Shown: in pieces, positions 9,160 through 16,197 of the stretch
Numbering within the stretch: the first letter of the stretch is position 1
Layout of the letters: every line of letters starts with the position of its first letter
NCBI GenBank assembly: GCA_945787635.1
Contig: CALZIK010000122.1
Location: 19,660-83,659 of the forward strand
Length of the DNA stretch: 64,000 nt
DNA from: Thermoanaerobaculia bacterium
GTDB lineage: Bacteria > Acidobacteriota > Thermoanaerobaculia > Multivoradales > JAHEKO01
Direction of reading: 5' to 3'
Translations under genes and position numbers: made by a program
Notes under the pieces: model-generated
The model's input: only the letters and a program-made list of their open reading frames with translations
What the model was told of the DNA's origin: nothing
Database searches by the model: none

Positions 9160-10008
9160 TCAATACTCGTAGAAGCCCCTGCCGCTCTTCCTGCCAAACC
9201 GGCCGGCCATGACCATCTTCTTGAGCAGCGGCGGGGGCGCGAAACGGGTCTCGCGGTATTCCTCGAACATGATGTTGGCGATGTAATAGGTCGTGTCGAG
9301 ACCGACGAAATCGAGCAGCCGAAACGGACCCATCGGATAGGCGCACCCGAGCTGCATCGACTTGTCGATGTCCTCGACCGAGCCGACCCCGTTTTCAAAG
9401 GCGCGAATCGCGTCGAGCAGGTACGGCACCAGCAGGCGGTTGACGATGAACCCCGAATTGTCCCGCGCGGCAACCGGCTCTTTGCCGATCGCCCGCACGA
9501 AGTCGAACGCCGCGGCCACCGCTTCGTCCGAGCTCATCAGGGTCCGTACCACCTCGACGAGCTTCATTACCGGCACCGGATTGAAGAAATGCAGACCCAG
9601 GAACCGGTCGGTCCGCCCGGTGGACATCGCCAGCTCGGTGATCGTGAGCGACGAGGTATTGCTGGCGAACAACGCCTCTTTCTTGACGATCTTGTCGAGG
9701 GCAGCGTAGGTGCGGCACTTCTCCTCCACGTTTTCGACAATCGCTTCGATGATCAAGTCGCAATCCGCCAGATCCTCGTCGCTGATGGTTCCGTGGAGCC
9801 TGCCGGTCGCCGCCTCTCGATCTTCGGCGGTCAGCTTGCCCTTCTCCACGGCACGAGCCAACGACTTCTCGAGCCTACCCATGCCCTTCTCGAGGAACTC
9901 GGCGTTGACCTCCCGCACGGTCGTGTCGATTCCCGCCTTGGCGCACACCTCCGCGATCCCGGAGCCCATCAAGCCGCAACCCAAGACACCTACTCTCTGG
10001 ATTCCCAT
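9160..10008 (-). CDS. hbd: 3-hydroxybutyryl/3-hydroxyacyl-CoA dehydrogenase
   Basis: A 282-residue NAD-binding dehydrogenase. The Rossmann motif GCGLMG is at residues 10-15, the catalytic-histidine segment LGLHFFNPVPVMKLVEVV lies mid-protein, and NSGFIVNRLLVPYL follows. The end, GRKSGRGFYEY, is typical of short Hbd/PaaH enzymes. It oxidises (S)-3-hydroxyacyl-CoA to 3-oxoacyl-CoA in fatty-acid or butyrate metabolism, in the cytoplasm. ATG 10008 is preceded by AGGGAG at good spacing; an upstream ATG at 10032 would bury that site. No other beta-oxidation genes are adjacent, so the pathway cannot be fixed. Confidence 0.93.
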   Translation of the reverse strand: MGIQRVGVLGCGLMGSGIAEVCAKAGIDTTVREVNAEFLEKGMGRLEKSLARAVEKGKLTAEDREAATGRLHGTISDEDLADCDLIIEAIVENVEEKCRTYAALDKIVKKEALFASNTSSLTITELAMSTGRTDRFLGLHFFNPVPVMKLVEVVRTLMSSDEAVAAAFDFVRAIGKEPVAARDNSGFIVNRLLVPYLLDAIRAFENGVGSVEDIDKSMQLGCAYPMGPFRLLDFVGLDTTYYIANIMFEEYRETRFAPPPLLKKMVMAGRFGRKSGRGFYEY

Positions 10009-10048
10009 GTCGATCTCCCTCTGAGGCCTCAAGCCTCGGTCAATCCAT

Positions 10049-10462
10049 TCACTCGGTTTCCACGATCTGCCGGCCGCCGACGCCGTCTTCGGTCAGCCGC
10101 AGGCACAGGGCTCGCGGGACGACGAAGGGCAGTCTATCGGCCCACTCAACCACCTTCACGCCCGGTCCCGCAAGAGTCTCTTCGAGACCCAATCCCTGGA
10201 TCTGCTCGGGCTCGATGCGGTAGAGATCGGCATGCACGAAGCGCGAGCCCGCCCGCGCGTATTCATGGATGATCGTGTAGGTCGGCGATTGGATCTCGGA
10301 TCGGTCGAACCCGAAAGCGCTAGCTACACCCTGCGTGAGCACGGTCTTGCCGCTCCCGAGGGCTCCGATGAGCAGCAGCGCACCGTCCGGAGCCAACTCG
10401 GCGGCGAGGGCCTTGCCCAACTCGCGCGTGTCCTCCTCGGAGGCCGATCGCCAGGACCTCAT
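10049..10462 (-). CDS. tsaE: tRNA threonylcarbamoyladenosine biosynthesis ATPase TsaE
   Basis: A 137-residue P-loop protein with GALGSGKT at 33-40, then SPTYTIIHEYA and FVHADLYRIE, which are the TsaE (YjeE) fingerprints. TsaE is the ATPase that, with TsaB and TsaD, makes the t6A37 modification of ANN-decoding tRNAs. The start ATG overlaps the nnr stop by ATGA. The pairing of tsaE with nnr (yjeE-yjeF) is widely conserved, which supports both calls. A longer frame to 10510 is rejected because it would run into nnr. Confidence 0.95.
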   Translation of the reverse strand: MRSWRSASEEDTRELGKALAAELAPDGALLLIGALGSGKTVLTQGVASAFGFDRSEIQSPTYTIIHEYARAGSRFVHADLYRIEPEQIQGLGLEETLAGPGVKVVEWADRLPFVVPRALCLRLTEDGVGGRQIVETE

Positions 10463-12078
10463 TCCGGCGCCCGAGTCTCGCCGGGCTCTTCCGCCTCGCG
10501 GCCCTTGCACGCGCCCGCGAACGGACGCCTACCCGACACGATCTCGAACGCCGCCGGCACGCGGCCGAGCAGATCGCCGGCCGAAAGCGAGACCTCGCCC
10601 ACGTCTCCGGCGGCCAGGTCGCCGGCAAGACCGTGCACGAAGGTACCCAGCTGAGCGGCGGCGATCGGGTCGAGGCCTTGACCGAGCAGCGCTCCGATCA
10701 TCCCGGTCAGCACGTCGCCAGATCCTCCAGTGGCCATTCCGGGATTGCCGGTCGGATTGACGAAGACGCCTTCCCCGGGAGCCGCGATGACCGACAGATG
10801 CCCCTTGAGCACGACCACCGACCCGGAGCGCTCGGCGGCCGCCCGGACCGATCCCAAGCGGTCCGCGGTGACCTCTCCGGTCTCGACTCCGAGCAAGCGG
10901 CCCAACTCGCCCGGGTGCGGCGTCAGCACCGCCGGAGCCTTGCGCGCGGCGAGCAGCTCCAGGCGTCCGGCGAACGCGTTGAGGCCATCCGCGTCGAGCG
11001 CCAGGGGCGCTCCCGACTCCAGCACGAACCGGCGGATCGTCTCGCCGGTGGCCTCGGCCGTGCCGAGGCCGGGACCGAGAGCGACCGCACTCTTTTCGGT
11101 CGCAGCCGCACGCAGGGCCGCCAGAGCCGGATCTCCGAGACCGCTCGACGTGACCGGCAGGCCGACGCTCATGCTCTCGATCGAGGCCGCCGCGAAGGTC
11201 GGCAGAACATCCTCGGGCACCGCCGCGGTCACCAGCCCCGCACCCGCCCGGATCGCCGCCTGAGTCGCAAGGACCGCCGCGCCGGACTTGCCCGCCGAAC
11301 CGGCGACCACCAGCAGGTGACCGAAGTCGCCCTTATGGGCGTCGACCTGCCGGGGACCCAGCAACGCGGCCACATGGGCCGGCTCGAGAAGAAAAAGGTC
11401 GCCCTCCGCTCGCTCGACCAGCTGATCGGGAATGCCCAGGTCCGAGACCACGACCTCTCCGGCCGAGCTGGCGGCGGGCATAAAGATGTGCGCGATCTTC
11501 GGGGCCGCAAAGGTAACCGTCACCTCGGCCTCGATATGAGGACCCAGGATCTCGGCATGGTCGCCGCCGAGCCCGCTCGGCAGATCGACTGCGATGATGG
11601 GAGCGGGCAGCTCGTTGATTGCCGCCACCAACTCGGCGAAACGACCCTCGAGAGGCCTCGACAATCCGGTGCCGAAGAGCGCGTCGATCACCAGGTCCGC
11701 TTGCGCCGCGCGTTCGAGCGCGACCGTGAGCTCCCCTGTCTGGTCGAGATCCTCCAGCTCCAGACCCAGACCCTGCATCTTGCGGGCGATCTCGAACTGG
11801 ACGGCGGCGTCTCCCGTATACCCTCGTCCCTCGGTCAGCACCAGCGCCCAAGTGCGCAGCCCCCGTACCGCCAGGTGGCGGGCGATGGCCAGACCGTCTC
11901 CGCCGTTGTTTCCCGGCCCGCAGAAGACCGCCGCCGATTCGGCGCTCGGAACTCGAGCCAGCGCCGCTTCGACGACGCCCAGAGCGGCGTTCTCCATGAG
12001 CACGACGCCGGGAACGCCCAGCTCCTCGACCGCGGCCCGATCGACGCTGCGCATGGCGGCGGTGCTGAGAATCTTCAA
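10459..12078 (-). CDS. nnr: Bifunctional NAD(P)HX epimerase/dehydratase
   Basis: A 539-residue fusion of two repair enzymes. Residues about 1-215 are the YjeF-N epimerase domain (FCGPGNNGGDGLAIARHLA). Residues about 225-525 are the ribokinase-like ADP/ATP-dependent dehydratase domain (LTPHPGELGRLLG, then NPGMATGGSGDVLTG, the anion-hole motif, and FVHGLAGD). Together they convert damaged, hydrated NAD(P)H back to NAD(P)H. The start is inferred to be TTG at 12078, overlapping the DUF2064 stop as TTGA. The protein sequence matches the family from that point (KILSTAAMRSVD), and no ATG fits. Confidence 0.95.
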   Translation of the reverse strand: MKILSTAAMRSVDRAAVEELGVPGVVLMENAALGVVEAALARVPSAESAAVFCGPGNNGGDGLAIARHLAVRGLRTWALVLTEGRGYTGDAAVQFEIARKMQGLGLELEDLDQTGELTVALERAAQADLVIDALFGTGLSRPLEGRFAELVAAINELPAPIIAVDLPSGLGGDHAEILGPHIEAEVTVTFAAPKIAHIFMPAASSAGEVVVSDLGIPDQLVERAEGDLFLLEPAHVAALLGPRQVDAHKGDFGHLLVVAGSAGKSGAAVLATQAAIRAGAGLVTAAVPEDVLPTFAAASIESMSVGLPVTSSGLGDPALAALRAAATEKSAVALGPGLGTAEATGETIRRFVLESGAPLALDADGLNAFAGRLELLAARKAPAVLTPHPGELGRLLGVETGEVTADRLGSVRAAAERSGSVVVLKGHLSVIAAPGEGVFVNPTGNPGMATGGSGDVLTGMIGALLGQGLDPIAAAQLGTFVHGLAGDLAAGDVGEVSLSAGDLLGRVPAAFEIVSGRRPFAGACKGREAEEPGETRAPE

Positions 12079-12788
12079 GCCGTCACCTCGCCCGCGAAGA
12101 GACCCCACTCGCGCAGCAGCCGTTCGGTCCGCGGGCAGGCGACGGTTTCCTGGCCGCCGGGCGCGGCCGAGAGCCGCCGAGCCAGGCTCTCGAGGTCCGT
12201 GGGTGTGTCGACGTCCGAGCCAGGCTCCAAAAGCTCCACTCGCAGGCCCAGGGAGCGGCACCGGTCGAGCGTCTCGTCCAGAACCGTCGGCGTGCTCCAG
12301 GCAATTCCATCGAAGATCTCGCGCCGGAGCCCATTGGCGGTCGCGCCGAGAAAATAGTAGCCGCCGTCAAGCGCCGGTCCGAGGACCACGTCGGTGTCGG
12401 CGCCCAAACGCGAGAAGCCCTGCTCCACGATGCCCAGCGGCAGCTCCGGATGGTCCGAGCCCACCGCAGCGGCCAGCTCATGGGTCTCGAGCGCCTCGGA
12501 CAGGCCGTGCCAGAGTCGCTCCCCAAGGTCCGCGCCGCGCTGGCGGACCGCGGCAAGCCCGGAATCGGGTGGCGCTTCGCCCGGGTCCACGGCCCAGGCC
12601 AACACCAGATCGAAATCGCCCGGCGACAGCCGGGCGGTCAGGTCGCCGAGGAACGCCTGGTGAAGGCGAGCGGCCTGCGCGGCGGTGAGCCCGCCGGATT
12701 CAACGTCTCCCGGTCCGCCGATCAAACGGGTCTTTACCCGTCCCGGTCGCGCCGGTTTGGTGAACAGCAGCAGACAGGCATCGCTCAT
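12075..12788 (-). CDS. DUF2064 / TIGR04282 family glycosyltransferase-like protein
   Basis: A 237-residue nucleotide-sugar-transferase-fold protein. Its opening LLLFTKPARPGRVKTRL is the DUF2064 signature, and GPALDGGYYFLG is the conserved substrate-site motif. Related proteins are annotated as arsenosugar-type glycosyltransferases or guanylyltransferase-like enzymes, but the reaction is not established for most. It is the first gene of the DUF2064-nnr-tsaE transcript and is divergent from the SAM hydrolase gene. Its ATG lies 6 nt from a TAGAAT box, with no room for a normal leader. Confidence 0.85.
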   Translation of the reverse strand: MSDACLLLFTKPARPGRVKTRLIGGPGDVESGGLTAAQAARLHQAFLGDLTARLSPGDFDLVLAWAVDPGEAPPDSGLAAVRQRGADLGERLWHGLSEALETHELAAAVGSDHPELPLGIVEQGFSRLGADTDVVLGPALDGGYYFLGATANGLRREIFDGIAWSTPTVLDETLDRCRSLGLRVELLEPGSDVDTPTDLESLARRLSAAPGGQETVACPRTERLLREWGLFAGEVTA

Positions 12789-12794
12789 ACCTTT

Positions 12795-12800
12795 ATTCTA
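12795..12800 (-). promoter_or_regulatory. Putative -10 box (TAGAAT) of the DUF2064 gene, leaderless type
   Basis: On the minus strand TAGAAT is followed by 6 nt (AAAGGT) and then the ATG at 12788. Transcription would begin at about the start codon. It mirrors the box of the divergent gene at 12853-12858. Confidence 0.45.
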
Positions 12801-12810
12801 GCGGTGCCGA

Positions 12811-12827
12811 CGGCCACCCGGTGGCCG
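12811..12827. promoter_or_regulatory. 17-bp palindrome in a divergent promoter region
   Basis: CGGCCACC and GGTGGCCG are perfect 8-base arms around a single central base. The palindrome lies between the two divergent TAGAAT boxes, 10 bp from one and 25 bp from the other. This is where an operator for a dimeric regulator could sit; chance in GC-rich DNA is the alternative. Confidence 0.4.
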
Positions 12828-12852
12828 AAGAGGACAATGGACGCGCCGGCGC

Positions 12853-12858
12853 TAGAAT
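12853..12858 (+). promoter_or_regulatory. Putative -10 box (TAGAAT) of the SAM hydrolase gene, leaderless type
   Basis: TAGAAT is followed by 8 nt and the ATG at 12867. There is no Shine-Dalgarno sequence in between, which fits a leaderless transcript. Confidence 0.45.
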
Positions 12859-12866
12859 CGATTTGG

Positions 12867-13640
12867 ATGACTCGGCCGATCATCACCCTGCTGACCGACT
12901 TCGGATCCTCGGACTACTACGTCAGCGCGCTCAAAGGCACCTTGCTGCGTCTGGCGCCGGAAGCGCGGCTGGTCGACGTCACCCACGAGGCGACCCCCGG
13001 TGATGTCGACGAGGGGGCCTTCCTGCTGGGTGCGTCCCACCACCACTTCCCCACCGGAACCGTCCACCTGGCGGTCATCGACCCGGGCGTCGGCGGTCAC
13101 CGCAGAATCCTGGCGGCGCGCACCGAAAGCGCCTTCTTCGTCGCTCCCGACAACGGGCTTCTCACCTACGTGCTCGACAGCTCCGAAGTCCGAAGCGTCG
13201 AGGCCAGCGATCTTTTCCTGGACGCCCCCGGCGAGACCTTCCACGGGCGCGACCGATTCGCGCCGGTTGCCGCCTACCTGGCTCAAGGCCGCCCGTTCGC
13301 GGATCTGGGCCGCCTGGCCGGCAGCCCGCTGCAACTCGATTACGCGCCGCCCAGGCGGGGCGACGGCTATCTGGAGGGACGGATCGTCCATATAGATCGA
13401 TTCGGCAACCTCGTAACCGACATCCCCAGCCGATGGTTCCCGGCCGGGGCCGAGTTCGACTGCCGCTTGGGAGAGCTGCGGATTCGCCGCTGGGCCACGC
13501 ACTACGCCGAGCTGGCGCCCGGTGAGGCCGCGCTCATCCCCGGCTCGCTCGGCACGCTCGAGGTCTCGCTGAACCGCGAACGGGCCGCCGACAAGTCAGG
13601 AATCCAAAGGAGGAAACCTATTCGTATCATTTTTCGTTAG
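12867..13640 (+). CDS. SAM hydrolase / SAM hydroxide adenosyltransferase (DUF62 family)
   Basis: A 257-residue DUF62 protein with all landmarks: LLTDFGSSDYYVSALKG at the N-terminus (catalytic Asp), VHLAVIDPGVGGHRR, APDNGLLTYV, TFHGRDRFAP, then a C-terminal beta domain (IDRFGNLVTDIP). Enzymes of this family hydrolyse S-adenosylmethionine to adenosine and methionine using an activated water; they are related to the fluorinase but lack halide chemistry. ATG 12867 is chosen because homology begins at ITLLTDFG and a TAGAAT box sits 8 nt upstream; in-frame ATGs further left lie inside the divergent gene. DUF4177 follows 46 bp downstream. Confidence 0.92.
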   Translation: MTRPIITLLTDFGSSDYYVSALKGTLLRLAPEARLVDVTHEATPGDVDEGAFLLGASHHHFPTGTVHLAVIDPGVGGHRRILAARTESAFFVAPDNGLLTYVLDSSEVRSVEASDLFLDAPGETFHGRDRFAPVAAYLAQGRPFADLGRLAGSPLQLDYAPPRRGDGYLEGRIVHIDRFGNLVTDIPSRWFPAGAEFDCRLGELRIRRWATHYAELAPGEAALIPGSLGTLEVSLNRERAADKSGIQRRKPIRIIFR

Positions 13641-13686
13641 AATGTCTGAGGATTGTGGTGCCGCTAGACGCGGCGAGGAGGTCGGC

Positions 13687-13884
13687 ATGACGAAGTGGGA
13701 ATACAAGATCATCAACATACGGAGCGAGAATTACAGGCTGGACCCCAACGCGGCGCCTCAGCTCAACGTCCTGGGGGAGGACGGCTGGGAGCTCATCTCG
13801 ATCACGTCGGTGAACTTCAAGAGCGGCGCCACCGACAACATCGCGATGGTCTTCAAGCGGCCCGCCATGGCCGACAACGGCTAA
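13687..13884 (+). CDS. Small DUF4177 domain protein
   Basis: A 65-residue protein with the DUF4177 pattern: KWEYKIINI at the N-terminus, then LNVLGEDGWELISI and NIAMVFKRP. Such proteins are common single-domain proteins of unknown function. ATG 13687 has GAGGAGG at ideal spacing, which decides the start over an ATG at 13642. A TAGAAT sequence at 13637-13642 could be its own promoter. It ends 46 bp before the convergent end of the holin-like gene; CGGCGG-AG-CCGCCG at 13905-13918 in that gap could act as a terminator. Confidence 0.85.
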   Translation: MTKWEYKIINIRSENYRLDPNAAPQLNVLGEDGWELISITSVNFKSGATDNIAMVFKRPAMADNG

Positions 13885-13930
13885 ACCAGTCTCCAGGCCG
13901 CGCTCGGCGGAGCCGCCGGGAGGTTTCGCC

Positions 13931-14413
13931 CTACGAAGCCGTCGGGTCGCGTTCGTCGTCGGTACTCGGCGGCAGCGAGTCGTCGCTGCCGTGCCTCCCC
14001 TGCCTGGCTCGGCCGATCGGCCGGGCGGATGCCACCCGCTCCTCCCACCAGTCGCGATGCTCGTCCAGGCGCCGGCGAACGGTTCGGGTCGGGGGCTCGA
14101 TCGAGCGCAGACGCTTGCGCGCAAGGCCGGCAAAGACCGCTCCCACCAGAACGAACAAGCCCAGCACAGCCAGGGCAGCACCCCAGCGCGGCAGCCAGAG
14201 AGCGCCGACCTCTAGCAGCACGTGGGCCAGCGCGCCGATGGCCCAGAACATCGCGAAGAGGCCGAAGAGAAGCAGCAGGAGAGACCGGACCAGTTCCCGC
14301 CCCGAGGTCCTGATCTCGCTCGAAACGACGCCATACTCGGCCCGGATGAGATCGATCCCGGCCTGCCCCAGCGGAGCGAGCAGGTTGGACCACCGCTTGC
14401 GCAGACGACTCAT
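13931..14413 (-). CDS. Holin-X-like (DUF1469) membrane protein
   Basis: A 160-residue protein with two long hydrophobic segments near residues 43-68 (SLLLLLFGLFAMFWAIGALA) and 77-98 (AALAVLGLFVLVGAVFAGLA). They follow an amphipathic N-terminus and precede a charged tail (RRRLDEHRDWWEERV). This is the layout of the putative Actinobacterial Holin-X/DUF1469 (YqjE-like) family. These are inner-membrane proteins of unknown role; no phage genes are near, so a lysis function is not implied. Its ATG overlaps the stop of the upstream VWFA gene (ATGA), suggesting coupled expression. Confidence 0.7.
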   Translation of the reverse strand: MSRLRKRWSNLLAPLGQAGIDLIRAEYGVVSSEIRTSGRELVRSLLLLLFGLFAMFWAIGALAHVLLEVGALWLPRWGAALAVLGLFVLVGAVFAGLARKRLRSIEPPTRTVRRRLDEHRDWWEERVASARPIGRARQGRHGSDDSLPPSTDDERDPTAS

Positions 14414-16116
14414 CCGCTGCCGACGTTGACCGTGCGGGAGATGAACGACTCGATGGCACCGATCTCGTCCCGCACCCCGATCGCCAGACGGTGGCTGCCC
14501 CCGCGCATTTCCAGCGACACCGTGTAGACATAGGACTTTTCGCGCGCCGCTTCGATCTCGGCGGCGGGAATCCTGATCTCGAGAGGAACCTGCTGCAGAT
14601 CCGAGGTCCGTCCCTCCTCGTCCATCGCCGAGAAGAAGACCTTGATCCGACCCTGATGCATCTCCTCTCTCGGCACCAGGGCCAGTTCTCCAATCGGCAC
14701 CATCACCGCGATCGGAACCGTGAAGTTGCCATTATCACCAGGGCTGCTCTCACCCACCCGAAGCGCCAGCGACATGGGGTTGCTTTCGAAACCGTACATC
14801 AGAGTCGACGTCGTCTTGTCCGCCATCCGGGAGGTCAGTGGCTGATCGCGGTAACCCTGGCGGTGGCGGATCTCGACCCCTTTGCGCTTGTCTTTCAAGC
14901 GCACCGAGATGTTGTGGTAGCGACCGTCGCCGAAGTGCGCGGGCTGGTAGCCCAGTGAGTAGTAGGTGTCGAAGTCGCGCGCGATCCTGGTCAGGCCCTT
15001 GTCCCAGCGGTTGGTGTTGATCAGCGCCCGGCCTCCGGTCTCCTCGGCCATGAACTGAATCGGAGACTGCATGTTGCTGATGTAGACAGAGTCGACGAAG
15101 CCGCTCAGCTGAGGCGTCGTCATTCCCCTCATGTCGGCGCTTGCGGAGGTCGCCACGCGCAAACCGGCCGCGTCGATGGTGTAGAAGCTCACCCGATTGG
15201 TGTTGGCCATCTGGGTCAGCCGTTCGATATCCCGATGGACGTTGAAGTCCTGCATGCGCGAAAACGCCGCAGTGTCTTGAAACTTCTGGCTCACGGCGTG
15301 AAACAGGTCCTCGCCCTGGATCATCTCGAGACCATCGCTAACATAGAGAAGAGCCTTGCGGCCTTCCAGGCCTCCCAGAGAGCCAACGTATTCCTTCAAC
15401 GCGCTCAAGGTGAAGCTCACATCGTTGTAGAGCGACTCGGCGTACTGGACCACCCGCCATTCGACGTCGGTACGGTTTTCGGCTTCGTCGATGTCGCGCA
15501 GCAGATCGCGCCGCTCCGAGTCCTTGTGCACGCCATGCCCGGTCATGTCCTCGAGCTCGAACAGGGCTCGCGCGATCACACCCACATCGTTGGTGAAAGG
15601 GTGCCGGATCTTGAGAGAGCGATCGTAGGACACCAGCATGACCTGATCGCGCGGAGTGAGCTCCTGGTTGAGAAACGCTCGTAGGTCTCGAAAAACACGG
15701 TTGCGGTTGAACGGACGGATATTGAAGTTGTCGACATAGACGCACAGGTAGAGCTTCTGCTCTTCCGGAATGACCGGCAGCTTGGATCGCTCGACGCCCG
15801 GGATCTGCTCTACAGGATCGGGTACGTCCACGGTGGTCGGGATCTTCGGAATCCCCTTCTCCATCACGTAGAAGTTGGTGATCTCCACCGGGCGCTTGTC
15901 CTCGAGAATCTCGAAGTCGTCCTTGGTAAGACCCTCGACCGGCTCTCCCTGTTTGTCGGTGACGTAGACCTCGACGTTGACCAGGTTGACGTTCACGGTC
16001 TCGAAGAAGAAGTCGTCGCCCGAGTCCTCCTCCGGCAGCGGCATCGGCTGGGCCCCGGCGAGGCCTGTGGTCAAGAGCAGTAAGGCCACAAAAGACAAGA
16101 GTCCTGGCGTTCTCAT
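14410..16116 (-). CDS. Secreted VWFA-related (Acidobacteria-type) protein 1
   Basis: A 568-residue exported protein with a signal peptide (LLSFVALLLLTTGLAGAQ). Residues about 35-75 (VNVNLVNVEVYVTDKQG to DDFEILEDKRPVEI) are the start of the VWFA-related domain known from Acidobacteria. A von Willebrand A region follows (LYLCVYVDNFNI, then DQVMLVSYDRSLKI, RKALLYVSDGLEMI). The canonical MIDAS motif DxSxS is not obvious; VDNFNIRPFNR occupies that place. A beta-rich end (YYSLGYQPAHFGDGRYHNI) matches the family. ATG 16116 was preferred over GTG 16125 because AGGTG lies 6 nt before it. It neighbours a second VWFA protein 81 bp upstream. Confidence 0.85.
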   Translation of the reverse strand: MRTPGLLSFVALLLLTTGLAGAQPMPLPEEDSGDDFFFETVNVNLVNVEVYVTDKQGEPVEGLTKDDFEILEDKRPVEITNFYVMEKGIPKIPTTVDVPDPVEQIPGVERSKLPVIPEEQKLYLCVYVDNFNIRPFNRNRVFRDLRAFLNQELTPRDQVMLVSYDRSLKIRHPFTNDVGVIARALFELEDMTGHGVHKDSERRDLLRDIDEAENRTDVEWRVVQYAESLYNDVSFTLSALKEYVGSLGGLEGRKALLYVSDGLEMIQGEDLFHAVSQKFQDTAAFSRMQDFNVHRDIERLTQMANTNRVSFYTIDAAGLRVATSASADMRGMTTPQLSGFVDSVYISNMQSPIQFMAEETGGRALINTNRWDKGLTRIARDFDTYYSLGYQPAHFGDGRYHNISVRLKDKRKGVEIRHRQGYRDQPLTSRMADKTTSTLMYGFESNPMSLALRVGESSPGDNGNFTVPIAVMVPIGELALVPREEMHQGRIKVFFSAMDEEGRTSDLQQVPLEIRIPAAEIEAAREKSYVYTVSLEMRGGSHRLAIGVRDEIGAIESFISRTVNVGSG

Positions 16117-16197
16117 AGCTGGCACCTATCGTGGGGATTCGGGGATTCGCTTGCCGGCGGCGGGGATTTCCGGCCCGACCGCCATTCCGACCGGCAG

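Noticed and set aside
10633..12357. A 574-codon open frame on the plus strand opposite nnr
   Set aside because: Antisense shadow of a strongly supported bifunctional enzyme; composition is Arg/Gln/His-rich, as is typical of frames opposite high-GC genes.
13931..14413. A phage lysis cassette around the holin-like gene
   Set aside because: No endolysin, spanin or structural genes are near; the family is also found outside phages.
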